Assembly (NCBI GenBank): GCA_005798285.1 | Contig: SYKE01000168.1 | Location: 1-43,083 of the forward strand | Length of the DNA: 43,083 nt | Source of the DNA: Actinomycetota bacterium | GTDB lineage: Bacteria; Armatimonadota; SYMT01 | Direction: 5' to 3' | Shown: positions 16,945 through 24,480 of the stretch, one piece after another | How the letters are laid out: each line of letters begins with the position of its first letter | Position numbering within the stretch: the first letter of the stretch is position 1 | Notes under the pieces: generated by a model | What the model was told of the DNA's origin: nothing | Databases searched by the model: none | The model's input: only the letters and a program-made list of their open reading frames with translations | Translations under genes and position numbers: made by a program

Positions 16945-17080
16945 TCCTCGACGCCCGCCGCAGTATCTGGACGCCGGCCCGGACACTTCGATGCTCAAAA
17001 AAGCCGCAAAGGATTAACTTGGCGACCGAACGAAGAGATACCAGCAAGGGGTCGATCCGAAGGCCCCACGGAGAACTCTC

Positions 17081-17788
17081 ATGATCCGATCTAGACGAGG
17101 CTTCACCCTCATCGAGCTTTTGGTGGTGATCGCCATCATCGCCATCTTGGCTTCCATCCTGTTCCCGGTTTTCGCGCAGGCTCGTGAGTCGGCCCGCCGG
17201 TCCTCCTGTCTCAGCAACTGCAAGCAGATTGCAACCGGCATCATCATGTACACGCAAGACTACGACGAGACCATGCCCGTGGTCTCCTACGGGGGTCAGT
17301 ACCGCTCCGCCGCGAGCTGTCAGAACCGAGCCGGCTGGACCAGGTTCAATAACGACGGCAAAGATCGCTACCTCGTGCCGGTCCTGAACCCCTACACGAA
17401 GAACAGCAACATCTTCAAGTGCCCGAATGCACCGGCCAACCTGTTCCTCGATGCCGGCTTCCCGTCGCAATGGGGATCCACGTATTGGTACTGGTGCATC
17501 ATGGACAGCGCTTCGCAGTCCTCCACACGCGCCACGTTTCCTCCGAACGGAATCAAGGCTGACGTCTGTGGAAAGCCCCTGCCGACCTTCGATCGCCCCG
17601 CCGACAAGGTGATCGTCGCCGACGGCAATCCGGGATGGCACACCAAAGGCGGAAGCATGACCTTCACCTTCGGCCGCGGCGAAGTGGGTTACTCGAACGC
17701 CGTGTTTGCTGACGGGCACGCCAAGATGATCACCTACGTGACTCTCGACGACTACTTCCGAAAGGTCTGGACCGCCCGAGAGCCGTAG
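17081..17788 (+). CDS. Type IV prepilin-like protein (N-methylation motif, Armatimonadota type)
   Basis: A 235-residue protein. The leader MIRSRRG ends at the prepilin peptidase site, followed by [20 protein letters not shown] with the conserved Glu5, then [16 protein letters not shown]. The C-terminal globular part has the [11 protein letters not shown] block typical of DUF1559-like and related pseudopilins. Such proteins are present in many copies in Planctomycetes and Armatimonadota, where they are probably processed to pseudopilins or surface proteins. GGAGA lies 7 bases before ATG 17081. No pilus assembly gene is nearby. A strong terminator follows. Confidence 0.9.
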   Translation: MIRSRRGFTLIELLVVIAIIAILASILFPVFAQARESARRSSCLSNCKQIATGIIMYTQDYDETMPVVSYGGQYRSAASCQNRAGWTRFNNDGKDRYLVPVLNPYTKNSNIFKCPNAPANLFLDAGFPSQWGSTYWYWCIMDSASQSSTRATFPPNGIKADVCGKPLPTFDRPADKVIVADGNPGWHTKGGSMTFTFGRGEVGYSNAVFADGHAKMITYVTLDDYFRKVWTAREP

Positions 17789-17814
17789 AGTTTCTCTCCG
17801 GAGGGCGGTTGTGT

Positions 17815-17852
17815 CGACCCGCGAGCTCTTGAGTTCGCGGGTCGTTCTTTTT
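17815..17852 (+). terminator. Intrinsic terminator after prepilin gene
   Basis: CGACCCGCGA (17815-17824) pairs perfectly with TCGCGGGTCG (17835-17844) over a 10-base loop and is followed by TTCTTTTT. It starts 26 bases after the prepilin stop. Confidence 0.88.
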
Positions 17853-17941
17853 AGGTAGTAGGCTGCTCGCGCACCGGGTGATGGTTCAAGGCTCGCAGGG
17901 AACGTAGCGCTCCCGAGCACTGATGGGCCCGGTCAGCCGGC

Positions 17942-18961
17942 TCAGGTGTTGAACCAGGCCCCAAGTCGAGGATGAAGCAGTGCTGCTTGATCCACCAGGT
18001 GCGTCGGCGCCCGCCGAGCCATCACATCCAAGATGCTTCGGCAAGCGCTGCGCCCATTCCCCTCAAAGCACTGGTCGGTCCAGCAGATGGCATGCGGCGC
18101 CAGGATGACATTGTCCATAGCAAGGAGCGGGTCCGAAGTTTCGATCGGCTCGACCTCGAACACATCGAGCGCAGCCCCGGCGATCTTCCGTTCCCGAAGC
18201 GTCTCGGTGAGAGCTGCCTGGTCGACGATCGGCCCGCGCGCCACATTCACGAGGAATGCCGTGGGCTTCATCATCGACAGTTGGGGCTCACCAATCAGAT
18301 GGTGGGTAGCAGCAGACAGGGAACAGCACACACAGACAAAGTCGGACCGGGCGAGCAAGTCATCCAGAGCCACCAGCTCGACACCGAGCCTGGCGGCGGC
18401 CTCAGGGTCGGCAACCGGGTCGGCCGCGATGATGTTGGGTTCAAACGGCTGCAGCAGACAGCTCAACTCTCGCCCGATGTTTCCGAACCCAATCAGACCC
18501 ACGGTACGACCTACGAGTCCCACTCCCATGTAGCCGAGACGATCGTTCCAACGTCCGGCCCGAATCAGCCGATCCTTGTCAATCATCCGGTGAGCCAGAG
18601 CGAGGATGTAGAGCACCATCGAAGCAGCGACCGGACGACGGACACCATCCGGCGTGATGGAAACCAGCACACCATTTCGGCTGCAGGCCGGAATATCCAC
18701 GTTGTCGTAACCCACACCGAATCGGGCCAGGATCTTAAGCCGGCTGGCCCCTTCCACCGACTCTCCGGCGGCACGAGGACCCAGGAGCAGGATGGCATCG
18801 TAGTCGTCGGCCACGCTTCGAGGGAGAACCGTGTGGTTCTCAGGAAGAAACTCCCACTCCAGCCCGGAAACTCCGTCGAATGTGCCAAGACCGATGTCAC
18901 CACAGCTCACAGAGCCGTCAGGATTCACAAAATCACGGGTGACGCCGACTCGAAAGCTCAT
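17942..18961 (-). CDS. D-2-hydroxyacid dehydrogenase (phosphoglycerate dehydrogenase-like)
   Basis: A 339-residue NAD-dependent dehydrogenase. Residues 1-115 and the C-terminus form the flipped Rossmann substrate domain. The nucleotide domain starts at TVGLIGFGNIGREL. Catalytic residues are in place: Arg in VNVARGPIVDQ, Glu in DVFEVEP and His in LAPHAICWTDQ. No ACT domain is present, so it is shorter than classical SerA. The substrate could be 3-phosphoglycerate, glyoxylate/hydroxypyruvate or another 2-keto acid. Its start overlaps the yhbY stop (ATGA), giving a two-gene unit. Confidence 0.88.
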   Translation of the reverse strand: MSFRVGVTRDFVNPDGSVSCGDIGLGTFDGVSGLEWEFLPENHTVLPRSVADDYDAILLLGPRAAGESVEGASRLKILARFGVGYDNVDIPACSRNGVLVSITPDGVRRPVAASMVLYILALAHRMIDKDRLIRAGRWNDRLGYMGVGLVGRTVGLIGFGNIGRELSCLLQPFEPNIIAADPVADPEAAARLGVELVALDDLLARSDFVCVCCSLSAATHHLIGEPQLSMMKPTAFLVNVARGPIVDQAALTETLRERKIAGAALDVFEVEPIETSDPLLAMDNVILAPHAICWTDQCFEGNGRSACRSILDVMARRAPTHLVDQAALLHPRLGAWFNT

Positions 18962-19353
18962 TTGGAACCTCCCGGTCGCTGTGGACGAGGAGCCGAAGGG
19001 GCTCGGGGCGGGGTGATTGTGCGGGGTCGGGGGCGAGCGGCCTCAGACACCGGGAGCTCGATCGGCTCCTTCAACTTCGGATTAGCGCGGTAGATGACAA
19101 ACGTGTTGCCCACAACGCCAACCAGCAACCCCTTCACCGAATCCGCCAATCGTTCGGCGACCTCCTCGGGGCTCTCCTCGGAGTTAGTCAGAACTCGCCC
19201 CTTCACCAGTTCTCGCCGCTTCAACAGCTCCTCCAGCGAGACGACAATGGCATCGGACAGACCGGCGTGGCCGATATGGAGCTGAGGACGAAGTGGCTGC
19301 GCCAGGCCGCGCAGATGGGCGCGCTGACGGGTGGTGAGGCTGGTGGGATTCAT
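18958..19353 (-). CDS. yhbY: YhbY-type CRM domain RNA-binding protein
   Basis: A 131-residue protein. Residues 1-95 form the CRM fold: LTTRQRAHLRGLAQ, then HIGHAGLSDAIVVSLEELLKRRELVKGRV, and GVVGNTFVIYR with the GxxG-like loop. YhbY associates with pre-50S ribosomal particles. The C-terminal 35 residues are an added Pro/Arg/Ala-rich basic tail (PRPRTITPPRAPSAPRP), probably disordered and possibly RNA-binding. It is divergent from the metallo-beta-lactamase gene (74-base gap) and coupled to the downstream dehydrogenase by ATGA overlap. Confidence 0.92.
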   Translation of the reverse strand: MNPTSLTTRQRAHLRGLAQPLRPQLHIGHAGLSDAIVVSLEELLKRRELVKGRVLTNSEESPEEVAERLADSVKGLLVGVVGNTFVIYRANPKLKEPIELPVSEAARPRPRTITPPRAPSAPRPQRPGGSK

Positions 19354-19427
19354 GTCAACAAGAGTTTAGCGAGGCGGAGGGGTTCCGGGTAGCGTCGCGT
19401 CGAATTCATGGGTGGAGGTGTCCTCAG

Positions 19428-20483
19428 ATGAACATCCGTTTGGGTTGGAGAATGGTGGGAGGCGCGCTGGCCTGCGTGGCCATCGCCGCCGCCGCACAGA
19501 ATACGTCCCGCACGAGACGGCCGCTCGATTTCTACTTCATCGATGTGGAGGGCGGCGCCGCCACCCTGACCGTGACTCCCGCCGGGGAGAGTATCTTGAT
19601 GGATTGCGGTTGGCCCCGGCCCGACGAACGCGACCAGAAGCGAATCGAGAAGGCCGTGAAGGATGCCGGTCTCACCCAGATCGATCACTTCATCGCGAGC
19701 CACTGGCATACCGATCATTACGGCGGCATCGACGCTCTCGCTCGTCGAGTTCCGATCAAGCACTTCTGGGATCACGGCATCCCGGAGGCCTTCGCGGACG
19801 ATCCGAAGGGCTTCCCAGCCATGATCGCGGCCTACCGCACGGCTTCCGGTGGTAAGTCCACCAGGCTCAACGCCGGCGCTTCCATCCCACTGCGAGTCGC
19901 GGGGATGCCCCTCGAGCTAAAGGTCGTTGCCGCAAACACCCGCGTCATCGGCGAAGGCGCCGCTGACGGCGCACAGCACTGCGCCCAACATCCCACGGCG
20001 CCTGTTCCAGACACTTCCGACAACATGCAGAGCCTGGCGGTCCGGCTGAAGTACGGGAAGTTCGACTTTCTGAACTGCGGCGACTTGACCTGGAACATCG
20101 AACACAAGCTCGCCTGCCCCTCCAATCGAGTGGGTCAGATCGACCTCTGGCAGGTCACGCATCACGGGGCGCCCCAGAGCGGCAATCCGGCGCTGGTTCA
20201 GGCGATTCAACCGGTTTGCGCCGTGATCTGCAACGGCCCCAAGAAGGGTGGAGCCCCGGCTACGTTTGCCACACTCAAGAAGTCGAAGAGCCTGGAAGGG
20301 ATCTTTCAACTCCATCGCAACGTTACCTCCGGCGCCGGCGACAACACAGACGCCGCCCACATCGCCAATTCGGACGAAAACTGTAAGGGATCTTATGTTC
20401 GAGCGCGGCTGAACCCTGCCGGCACGGAGTACTCGGTCTCATTCGAAGGCGGTGAGACGATCAAGACCTTCCGTGTCAAATAG
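19428..20483 (+). CDS. Exported metallo-beta-lactamase-fold hydrolase (ComEC C-terminal-like)
   Basis: A 351-residue protein with a signal sequence (MVGGALACVAIAAAAQ). The MBL metal motif is SHWHTDHYGGID (HxHxDH). Further ligand candidates are LNCGDLTWNIE and VTHHGAPQSGNPAL. The opening DFYFIDVEGGAATLTVTPAG matches the ComEC/Rec2 C-terminal-like MBL subfamily. The transmembrane competence domain of ComEC is absent, so it is a stand-alone hydrolase, possibly a phosphodiesterase or nuclease. GGAGGTGT precedes ATG 19428. The c-di-AMP-regulated unit follows. Confidence 0.85.
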   Translation: MNIRLGWRMVGGALACVAIAAAAQNTSRTRRPLDFYFIDVEGGAATLTVTPAGESILMDCGWPRPDERDQKRIEKAVKDAGLTQIDHFIASHWHTDHYGGIDALARRVPIKHFWDHGIPEAFADDPKGFPAMIAAYRTASGGKSTRLNAGASIPLRVAGMPLELKVVAANTRVIGEGAADGAQHCAQHPTAPVPDTSDNMQSLAVRLKYGKFDFLNCGDLTWNIEHKLACPSNRVGQIDLWQVTHHGAPQSGNPALVQAIQPVCAVICNGPKKGGAPATFATLKKSKSLEGIFQLHRNVTSGAGDNTDAAHIANSDENCKGSYVRARLNPAGTEYSVSFEGGETIKTFRVK

Positions 20484-20498
20484 TGCCGCTAAGCGCAG

Positions 20499-20528
20499 TG
20501 GACACTCTGAGCTGCACGCCGGTAAACT
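20499..20528 (+). promoter_or_regulatory. Candidate sigma-70-type promoter for the c-di-AMP riboswitch operon
   Basis: TGGACA (20499-20504; 5 of 6 to TTGACA) and TAAACT (20523-20528; 4 of 6 to TATAAT) are separated by 18 bases. A start site near 20535 would lie within the 36-bp palindrome and give a short leader before the riboswitch at 20579. Confidence 0.5.
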
Positions 20529-20559
20529 AGCTCTGGAGAGAGATCTCCAGAGCTAGTTT
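20524..20559. promoter_or_regulatory. 36-bp hyphenated palindrome over the -10/start region
   Basis: A perfect 16-bp inverted repeat: left arm 20524-20539, spacer GAGA, right arm 20544-20559. It overlaps the candidate -10 box and predicted start. As DNA it is a plausible operator for a dimeric or tetrameric repressor. As RNA it would be a 16-bp hairpin just before the riboswitch. No T tail follows, so it is a poor terminator for the upstream gene. It is much less GC-rich than its surroundings. Confidence 0.6.
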
Positions 20560-20578
20560 CAGCTCGAACTTAAAACCA

Positions 20579-20692
20579 AAACGCCTAGTTCCCGGAAGGG
20601 AAGCGGGGGAACCAGTTTTTGGGGCGAACGGTTGCTTCGGCAACCCAGGGTCTCTTCGAGCCCGAGCCCGTCAGCTAACCTCGTCGGCGTGG
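20579..20692 (+). ncRNA. Cyclic di-AMP riboswitch (ydaO/yuaA class)
   Basis: The conserved core of the ydaO/yuaA RNA is present in order. P1 pairs ACGCC (20581-20585) with GGCGT (20686-20690). GCGGGGGAACC (20604-20614) and TTGGGGCGAACGG follow, then a local GGTTGCTTCGGCAACC hairpin. The 3' core is CCCGAGCCCGTCAGC with TAACCTCG. The class binds c-di-AMP and usually turns expression off. Two candidate platform elements follow. GGCTCGA at 20691-20697 can pair with core TCGAGCC at 20656-20662. CACTCCA (20790-20796) can pair with TGGAGTG (20811-20817), hiding the ribosome site of the next gene. Confidence 0.95.
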
Positions 20693-20789
20693 CTCGAAGC
20701 CTCGGCGCCTTGCGTCGTCGCGCCTGCCGACCTTACCCAGGTCACGTTCAGGTCCGGGCCACCCGAATTGGGGAACGCCTGGATTCCAC

Positions 20790-20817
20790 CACTCCATTCC
20801 GCTGATCCGCTGGAGTG
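20790..20817 (+). promoter_or_regulatory. Hairpin sequestering the ribosome-binding site
   Basis: CACTCCA (20790-20796) and TGGAGTG (20811-20817) form a 7-bp stem that contains the only good Shine-Dalgarno (GGAG) before ATG 20825. This suggests translational control downstream of the riboswitch. Confidence 0.45.
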
Positions 20818-20824
20818 TGCAACG

Positions 20825-21187
20825 ATGACTCACGATGGTCGACCGTCCCCATTCCGCACGGCCGTTCGCCAGGGTTTGGCCTGGTTGCCGGATCTCGACG
20901 AAGCGGTGTCTCCGCCCGAGTGGGTCGGCGGCCTGATCCACCCCCATGCCGCCACCCTGCTGGCATCGGATGACGAGCCCCTCGCAGAACCCGGAGGAGT
21001 GGCTCTAGCTCCCCACCGCGACGAATCCGCTCTATCAACGGCCGATCAGAGCTTCGCAACGGAGGACTTAGGAAAACTATTCGATCTAGGCTATGGCCTC
21101 AAGCAATATAGAGAACGGATGCACGCCGCGCTCAGCCCGATCGTAAACTTCGGGGACTCACCCGCTGGGGATTGGGCGGAAGGCTAG
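20825..21187 (+). CDS. Unrecognised 120-residue protein under c-di-AMP riboswitch control
   Basis: I do not recognise this protein. It is soluble, net acidic and without a signal peptide or membrane helix. It contains an N-terminal amphipathic stretch (PFRTAVRQGLAWLPDLDEAV), a Pro/Glu/Asp-rich middle that is probably disordered, and a C-terminal helical part (EDLGKLFDLGYGLKQYRERM). ATG 20825 is chosen because GGAG lies 9 bases upstream; an in-frame TTG at 20768 would include the regulatory hairpin. The STAS gene starts 11 bases after its stop, so the two are co-transcribed and both lie under the riboswitch. The pairing suggests a signalling role, but nothing in the sequence proves it. Confidence 0.65.
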   Translation: MTHDGRPSPFRTAVRQGLAWLPDLDEAVSPPEWVGGLIHPHAATLLASDDEPLAEPGGVALAPHRDESALSTADQSFATEDLGKLFDLGYGLKQYRERMHAALSPIVNFGDSPAGDWAEG

Positions 21188-21198
21188 AAAGGATCCTA

Positions 21199-21573
21199 AT
21201 GGCAATCTCCAGTTCACATCCACATGGCCCCGTAGCCGTCATTCGGGTGGGACAAACCTGTCAGGCCCGGGTGTACGGTCCCGTAAACCGGGAAGCCGTG
21301 CCGGTGATCGGCCAACGCCTGGAAGAGAGCCTGGCGTCGGGTTGCACCGCGGTAGCGCTTGATCTCGGCGCGGCCGAGTTCATCGACAGCGACGGTGTTC
21401 GATGGCTCCAGCAGTTTCATGAGCAGCACGCCAGTCGCGGAGTGCAACTGTCGGTGGCAGTACGCGCGGGCTCCCGGGTGGAGCGAACTCTCGACATCCT
21501 CAAAGTGGACCGTGAGATTCCGCTCAACCGCTACCCGCACGAGAAAGCGGTCGCAGCCCCCAGCCGCAGGTAG
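21199..21573 (+). CDS. STAS domain protein (anti-sigma factor antagonist-like)
   Basis: A 124-residue protein made of one STAS domain: VIRVGQTCQARVYGPVNREAVPVIGQRLEESL, TAVALDLGAAEFIDSDGVRW, then VQLSVAVRAGSRVERTLDIL. SpoIIAA-type antagonists carry a phosphorylated Ser in D-S-S-G. Here the motif is D63-S64-D65-G66, which keeps the phospho-acceptor Ser and changes the second Ser to Asp. ATG 21199 has AGGAT 6 bases upstream and is preferred to an earlier in-frame ATG that overlaps the previous gene. No partner anti-sigma kinase is nearby. The zinc-finger anti-sigma protein at 23439 is of a different class. Confidence 0.9.
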   Translation: MAISSSHPHGPVAVIRVGQTCQARVYGPVNREAVPVIGQRLEESLASGCTAVALDLGAAEFIDSDGVRWLQQFHEQHASRGVQLSVAVRAGSRVERTLDILKVDREIPLNRYPHEKAVAAPSRR

Positions 21574-21600
21574 CGCGTCGACATCCGTCCAACTCTGAAG

Positions 21601-21636
21601 GCGCCCCCTGGTTCGACTCCTTCCACCCGGGGGCGC
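21601..21636 (+). other. GC-rich inverted repeat between STAS and GGT genes
   Basis: GCGCCCCC (21601-21608) pairs with GGGGGCGC (21629-21636) across a 20-base loop. It has no T tail. It may be an inefficient terminator or a processing hairpin separating the c-di-AMP-controlled pair from the GGT gene. Confidence 0.4.
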
Positions 21637-21649
21637 ACGGAGTTGTGCG

Positions 21650-23263
21650 ATGCCCGGAATGATTTGTGCCCCTCAGCCCGCCGCCGTCGAAACCGGCGCA
21701 CTTGTCCTGGCGGCGGGCGGAAACGCCTTCGACGCGGCCATTGCAGCCGCAGCAGTGCAATTTCTGGTGGACCCTCACTCCTGCGGCATCGGAGGCTATG
21801 CGTTACTGACCGCACATCGAGCCGATGCGCCCGGCGAGTCCATCGCAATGGACGCGGCCGCATTCGCCGGGTCTCGCACGTGGCCGGAAATGTGGGAGAA
21901 CATCGTCATCCAGCCGAATCCCGGCGGCTGGGGCTACTTCCTTGAGGGGAAAGTGAACGACGACGGATATCTGTCCGTCTGCACCCCCGGTACGGCGCTC
22001 GGTCTTGAGCTGATGCACCGGCGCTGGGGCTCGCAACCCTGGCGATCTCTGCTCACACCGGCGATCGAGCTCGCTCACACCGGCTGGCAGGTGGGGGCTC
22101 ATCTGGCCGCCCGCTGGAAAGAGCGGCCCATGTTTTACGAGGGCTCGAGCGCCTTCGAAAAACTGCACGCATCCCCCGAGGCGGAACGGATTTACCTCAA
22201 GCCGGACGGCTCCACGCTGGAAGCTCACGAAATTCTTCGTAACCCCGATTACGGCAGAACTCTCGAGCGAGTCGCCGAGGGCGGCGCGGACGAATTCTAC
22301 CGGGGAGAATTGGGCCAGGAACTCGCGGCCGATCTGGAACGCCATGGAAGTTGGGTGACTGCAGGGGATCTCGCCGGGTATCAAGCGCTGGACGTATCAG
22401 CGGTAAAAGGGACGTATCGCGGCTACGACGTTCATTCCGCGCCCGCCCCACACGGCGGGCCCACCCTGCTCGCAATCCTCAACATCCTGGAGCATTACGA
22501 CCTGGCCGCTATGGGTCACAACTCGCCGGAGTTCATCCTCACGGTCTCGCTTGCAATGAAAGCTGCCTTCGCGGATCGCAACCGCTACCTCGGAGATCCG
22601 CGAGTGATGGATGTGCGGGAGGACTGGATGATCTCCAAGGGCCGAGCCGCGGAGTGGGTCGATCGGATTCGAGCCGGAGAAGAGATCAACGCCGAGCGTG
22701 TTCAGCCGGGAGCGCCGGACACGACTCACATCTCGGTCGTGGATCGCTGGGGGAACTGCGTATCCCTCACCCACTCTCTGGGTTCCTCATCCGGTGCGAT
22801 CACGCCTGGGACCGGCTTCATGTGGAACAACTCTATGGTGAACTTCCACCCATACCCCGGCCACGCGAACAGTATTGCTCCCGGCAAGGCCCGCACCACC
22901 GGAATGGCTCCAACAGTGGTGTACCGAGACGGCAGCCCGGTTCTCGTCCTCGGCGCGCCGGGCGCCACGAGAATCCTGACCTCAGTGCTGCAGGTCATCC
23001 TCAACCGCATCGACTTCGGAATGAGCGTTACCGATGCGGTACACGCCCCTCGCTTCGACTGCCAGGAGGGCGCCATCCAGTGCCAGGCCCGCATCCCCGA
23101 GTACGTTTGCGGCGAGGTGCGGAAGCACCATCCGATCCTGCGGATACCACGAAGTCACGGTGGATTGGCCCTGGTTCACGCTGTCGCCCGAGACCCTCAG
23201 TCCGGCCAGCTCACGGGAGCTGCCGATACCGGCGCAGATGGAATGGCGCTTCTGGTTCCCTAG
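21650..23263 (+). CDS. Gamma-glutamyltransferase family protein
   Basis: A 537-residue N-terminal-nucleophile hydrolase. GGT precursors self-cleave to give an N-terminal Thr that transfers gamma-glutamyl groups from glutathione or polyglutamate. The cleavage site is PDTTHISVVD, with catalytic Thr358, giving a large chain of 357 and a small chain of 180 residues. GGNAFDAAIAAAAVQ, SCGIGGYALL, TPGTALGLELMHRRWG and the post-site GSSSGAITPGTGFMWNN fit the family. The usual signal peptide is missing: the protein begins a few residues before the conserved GGNAFDAA region, so it seems cytosolic. GGAG precedes ATG 21650. The substrate could be another gamma-glutamyl compound or an acylated amide. Confidence 0.92.
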   Translation: MPGMICAPQPAAVETGALVLAAGGNAFDAAIAAAAVQFLVDPHSCGIGGYALLTAHRADAPGESIAMDAAAFAGSRTWPEMWENIVIQPNPGGWGYFLEGKVNDDGYLSVCTPGTALGLELMHRRWGSQPWRSLLTPAIELAHTGWQVGAHLAARWKERPMFYEGSSAFEKLHASPEAERIYLKPDGSTLEAHEILRNPDYGRTLERVAEGGADEFYRGELGQELAADLERHGSWVTAGDLAGYQALDVSAVKGTYRGYDVHSAPAPHGGPTLLAILNILEHYDLAAMGHNSPEFILTVSLAMKAAFADRNRYLGDPRVMDVREDWMISKGRAAEWVDRIRAGEEINAERVQPGAPDTTHISVVDRWGNCVSLTHSLGSSSGAITPGTGFMWNNSMVNFHPYPGHANSIAPGKARTTGMAPTVVYRDGSPVLVLGAPGATRILTSVLQVILNRIDFGMSVTDAVHAPRFDCQEGAIQCQARIPEYVCGEVRKHHPILRIPRSHGGLALVHAVARDPQSGQLTGAADTGADGMALLVP

Positions 23264-23306
23264 CCACTGCAAAGGTTTGCCTGAACGACCCCCCGAAGGA
23301 TTCTCC

Positions 23307-23320
23307 GTAAACCGGTTTAC
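23307..23320. promoter_or_regulatory. LacI-type palindromic operator candidate
   Basis: GTAAACCGGTTTAC is a perfect 14-bp palindrome with a central CG, the shape bound by LacI/GalR-family repressors. It lies in the gap before the anti-sigma gene. A LacI regulator is encoded at 39584-40648 in this window, with a related site upstream of it. Confidence 0.4.
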
Positions 23321-23324
23321 TTCC

Positions 23325-23338
23325 CTGAAATTTTTCAG
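23325..23338. other. Short AT-rich inverted repeat after GGT gene
   Basis: CTGAAA (23325-23330), TT, TTTCAG (23333-23338) form a perfect inverted repeat five bases after the LacI-like site. It is too short and AT-rich for a terminator and may be part of the same regulatory region. Confidence 0.3.
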
Positions 23339-23438
23339 TTTCCGTTGAAACGTCCGATGAAACCTTTCTGAGCGCGGGACGTCAGACCAGATGACGGTTC
23401 GTCGAGGCAGACGTTGCCGCCGGAATCAGGATCTTTCA

Positions 23439-24380
23439 ATGGTTTGCCGGCTTTATCGAGACCAGCTTTCAGCCTACGCCGACGGAGAGCTTTCAGGGAT
23501 GGCCCTGAGGGCTGTGGAGCGGCACGTTCAACGCTGCGCTGCCTGCACCGAAGAGGTGCAGTCGGTGAAGCGTCTGCATCGCCTCGCATCCAGCATCCCG
23601 ATGGATGAGGCGCCCGTCGCGCTTCACAACAGAATACTCGGCGGACTCGCCTACGCGGGGGTCCCCGTTGTAGTGCCGACGCCGGCCCGGAGCTATCGTC
23701 CGGCGACCCGCGCGTTGACGCTGGCTGCCGTGTGCTCCACGGTGTTCGTCGGTGTTGGGGTACTACAGCCGATCTTCCGGAAGTCTGATATCCCCTCCGC
23801 AGGACTGGCGGTTTCCTCGCGAGGCGAAGTCCTGCCGCCTCGCCGAATGAGCGGGGCCGACTCGCATGAGTTGACCCCGGCGCCGGCCCCCGCGACGGCG
23901 CACTCCGAAGCGGGCGGAGCGGTTCCGGTCCCCTTCGGAACTGAACGGGTGGCTGTGTCGCCGGACAAGTCGGCCGCGCCCGATCCTGCGTCGATTGGGA
24001 AGACCGGACTGGTTCGCGTCGGCGCCGCCGGCAAACCGAACGGTCCGGCATCACCGACAGGCCCGCAGCCCCAGCTTTCCCCGCCGGTGGCAGCGGATGT
24101 GGCGGTGACGCCCAATACACCGATGATTCTGGTGGACACATCCAGCGAGGCGCCTGACGCACAGGTAGCGGTGTCCGTCCCGGATGAAGCGCCTGAATCC
24201 CCTGTGGCCCCTGCAGATGGAGAGTCTTCAGTCCGCATGGTCGGCATGTCAATCGAACTGCCCCAACCGCGAGAAGATGATGAGGGACTGAGTTCTCTCC
24301 GATCGTTCCTTGAGGACCGCAATCGGTCCATCCCGCAGCCGCCCGCCGCTCAGCGGAAGGAGCGGCGCTCGGCGCTGTAG
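23439..24380 (+). CDS. Anti-sigma factor with N-terminal zinc finger
   Basis: A 313-residue single-pass membrane protein. The N-terminal ZAS domain (1-50) has the order C-x-LYRDQLSAYADGELSG, then H-V-Q-R-C-A-A-C, which supplies the HxxxCxxC zinc ligands. One helix (ALTLAAVCSTVFVGVGVLQPI, about 89-110) follows. The long extracytoplasmic tail is rich in Ala, Pro and Ser and probably disordered. ZAS proteins bind ECF sigma factors until a signal releases them. The cognate sigma gene is not adjacent, which is unusual. ATG 23439 with AGGA upstream is preferred over the earlier open frame. A terminator follows. Confidence 0.85.
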   Translation: MVCRLYRDQLSAYADGELSGMALRAVERHVQRCAACTEEVQSVKRLHRLASSIPMDEAPVALHNRILGGLAYAGVPVVVPTPARSYRPATRALTLAAVCSTVFVGVGVLQPIFRKSDIPSAGLAVSSRGEVLPPRRMSGADSHELTPAPAPATAHSEAGGAVPVPFGTERVAVSPDKSAAPDPASIGKTGLVRVGAAGKPNGPASPTGPQPQLSPPVAADVAVTPNTPMILVDTSSEAPDAQVAVSVPDEAPESPVAPADGESSVRMVGMSIELPQPREDDEGLSSLRSFLEDRNRSIPQPPAAQRKERRSAL

Positions 24381-24416
24381 TTCACCGCGTCGGCAGGCAC
24401 CAAGCCTGGGCTTCAA

Positions 24417-24458
24417 TCGGGGGATCCGCCTCAAAACGGATCTCCCGATGTTGTTTCT
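24417..24458 (+). terminator. Intrinsic terminator after the anti-sigma gene
   Basis: A 12-bp stem with one G-U pair (24417-24428 with 24437-24448) encloses the loop CCTCAAAA and is followed by TGTTGTTTCT. It lies 36 bases after the stop. Confidence 0.75.
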
Positions 24459-24480
24459 GGGGTCGAGATCCCGATCTGCG

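Noticed and set aside
17972..19093. 373-codon plus-strand frame across the hydroxyacid dehydrogenase
   Set aside because: It is antisense to a complete dehydrogenase with all catalytic residues and runs into yhbY.
20524..20559. 36-base inverted repeat considered as the terminator of the MBL gene
   Set aside because: It has a moderate-GC stem without a T tail, and it overlaps a good promoter for the next operon.
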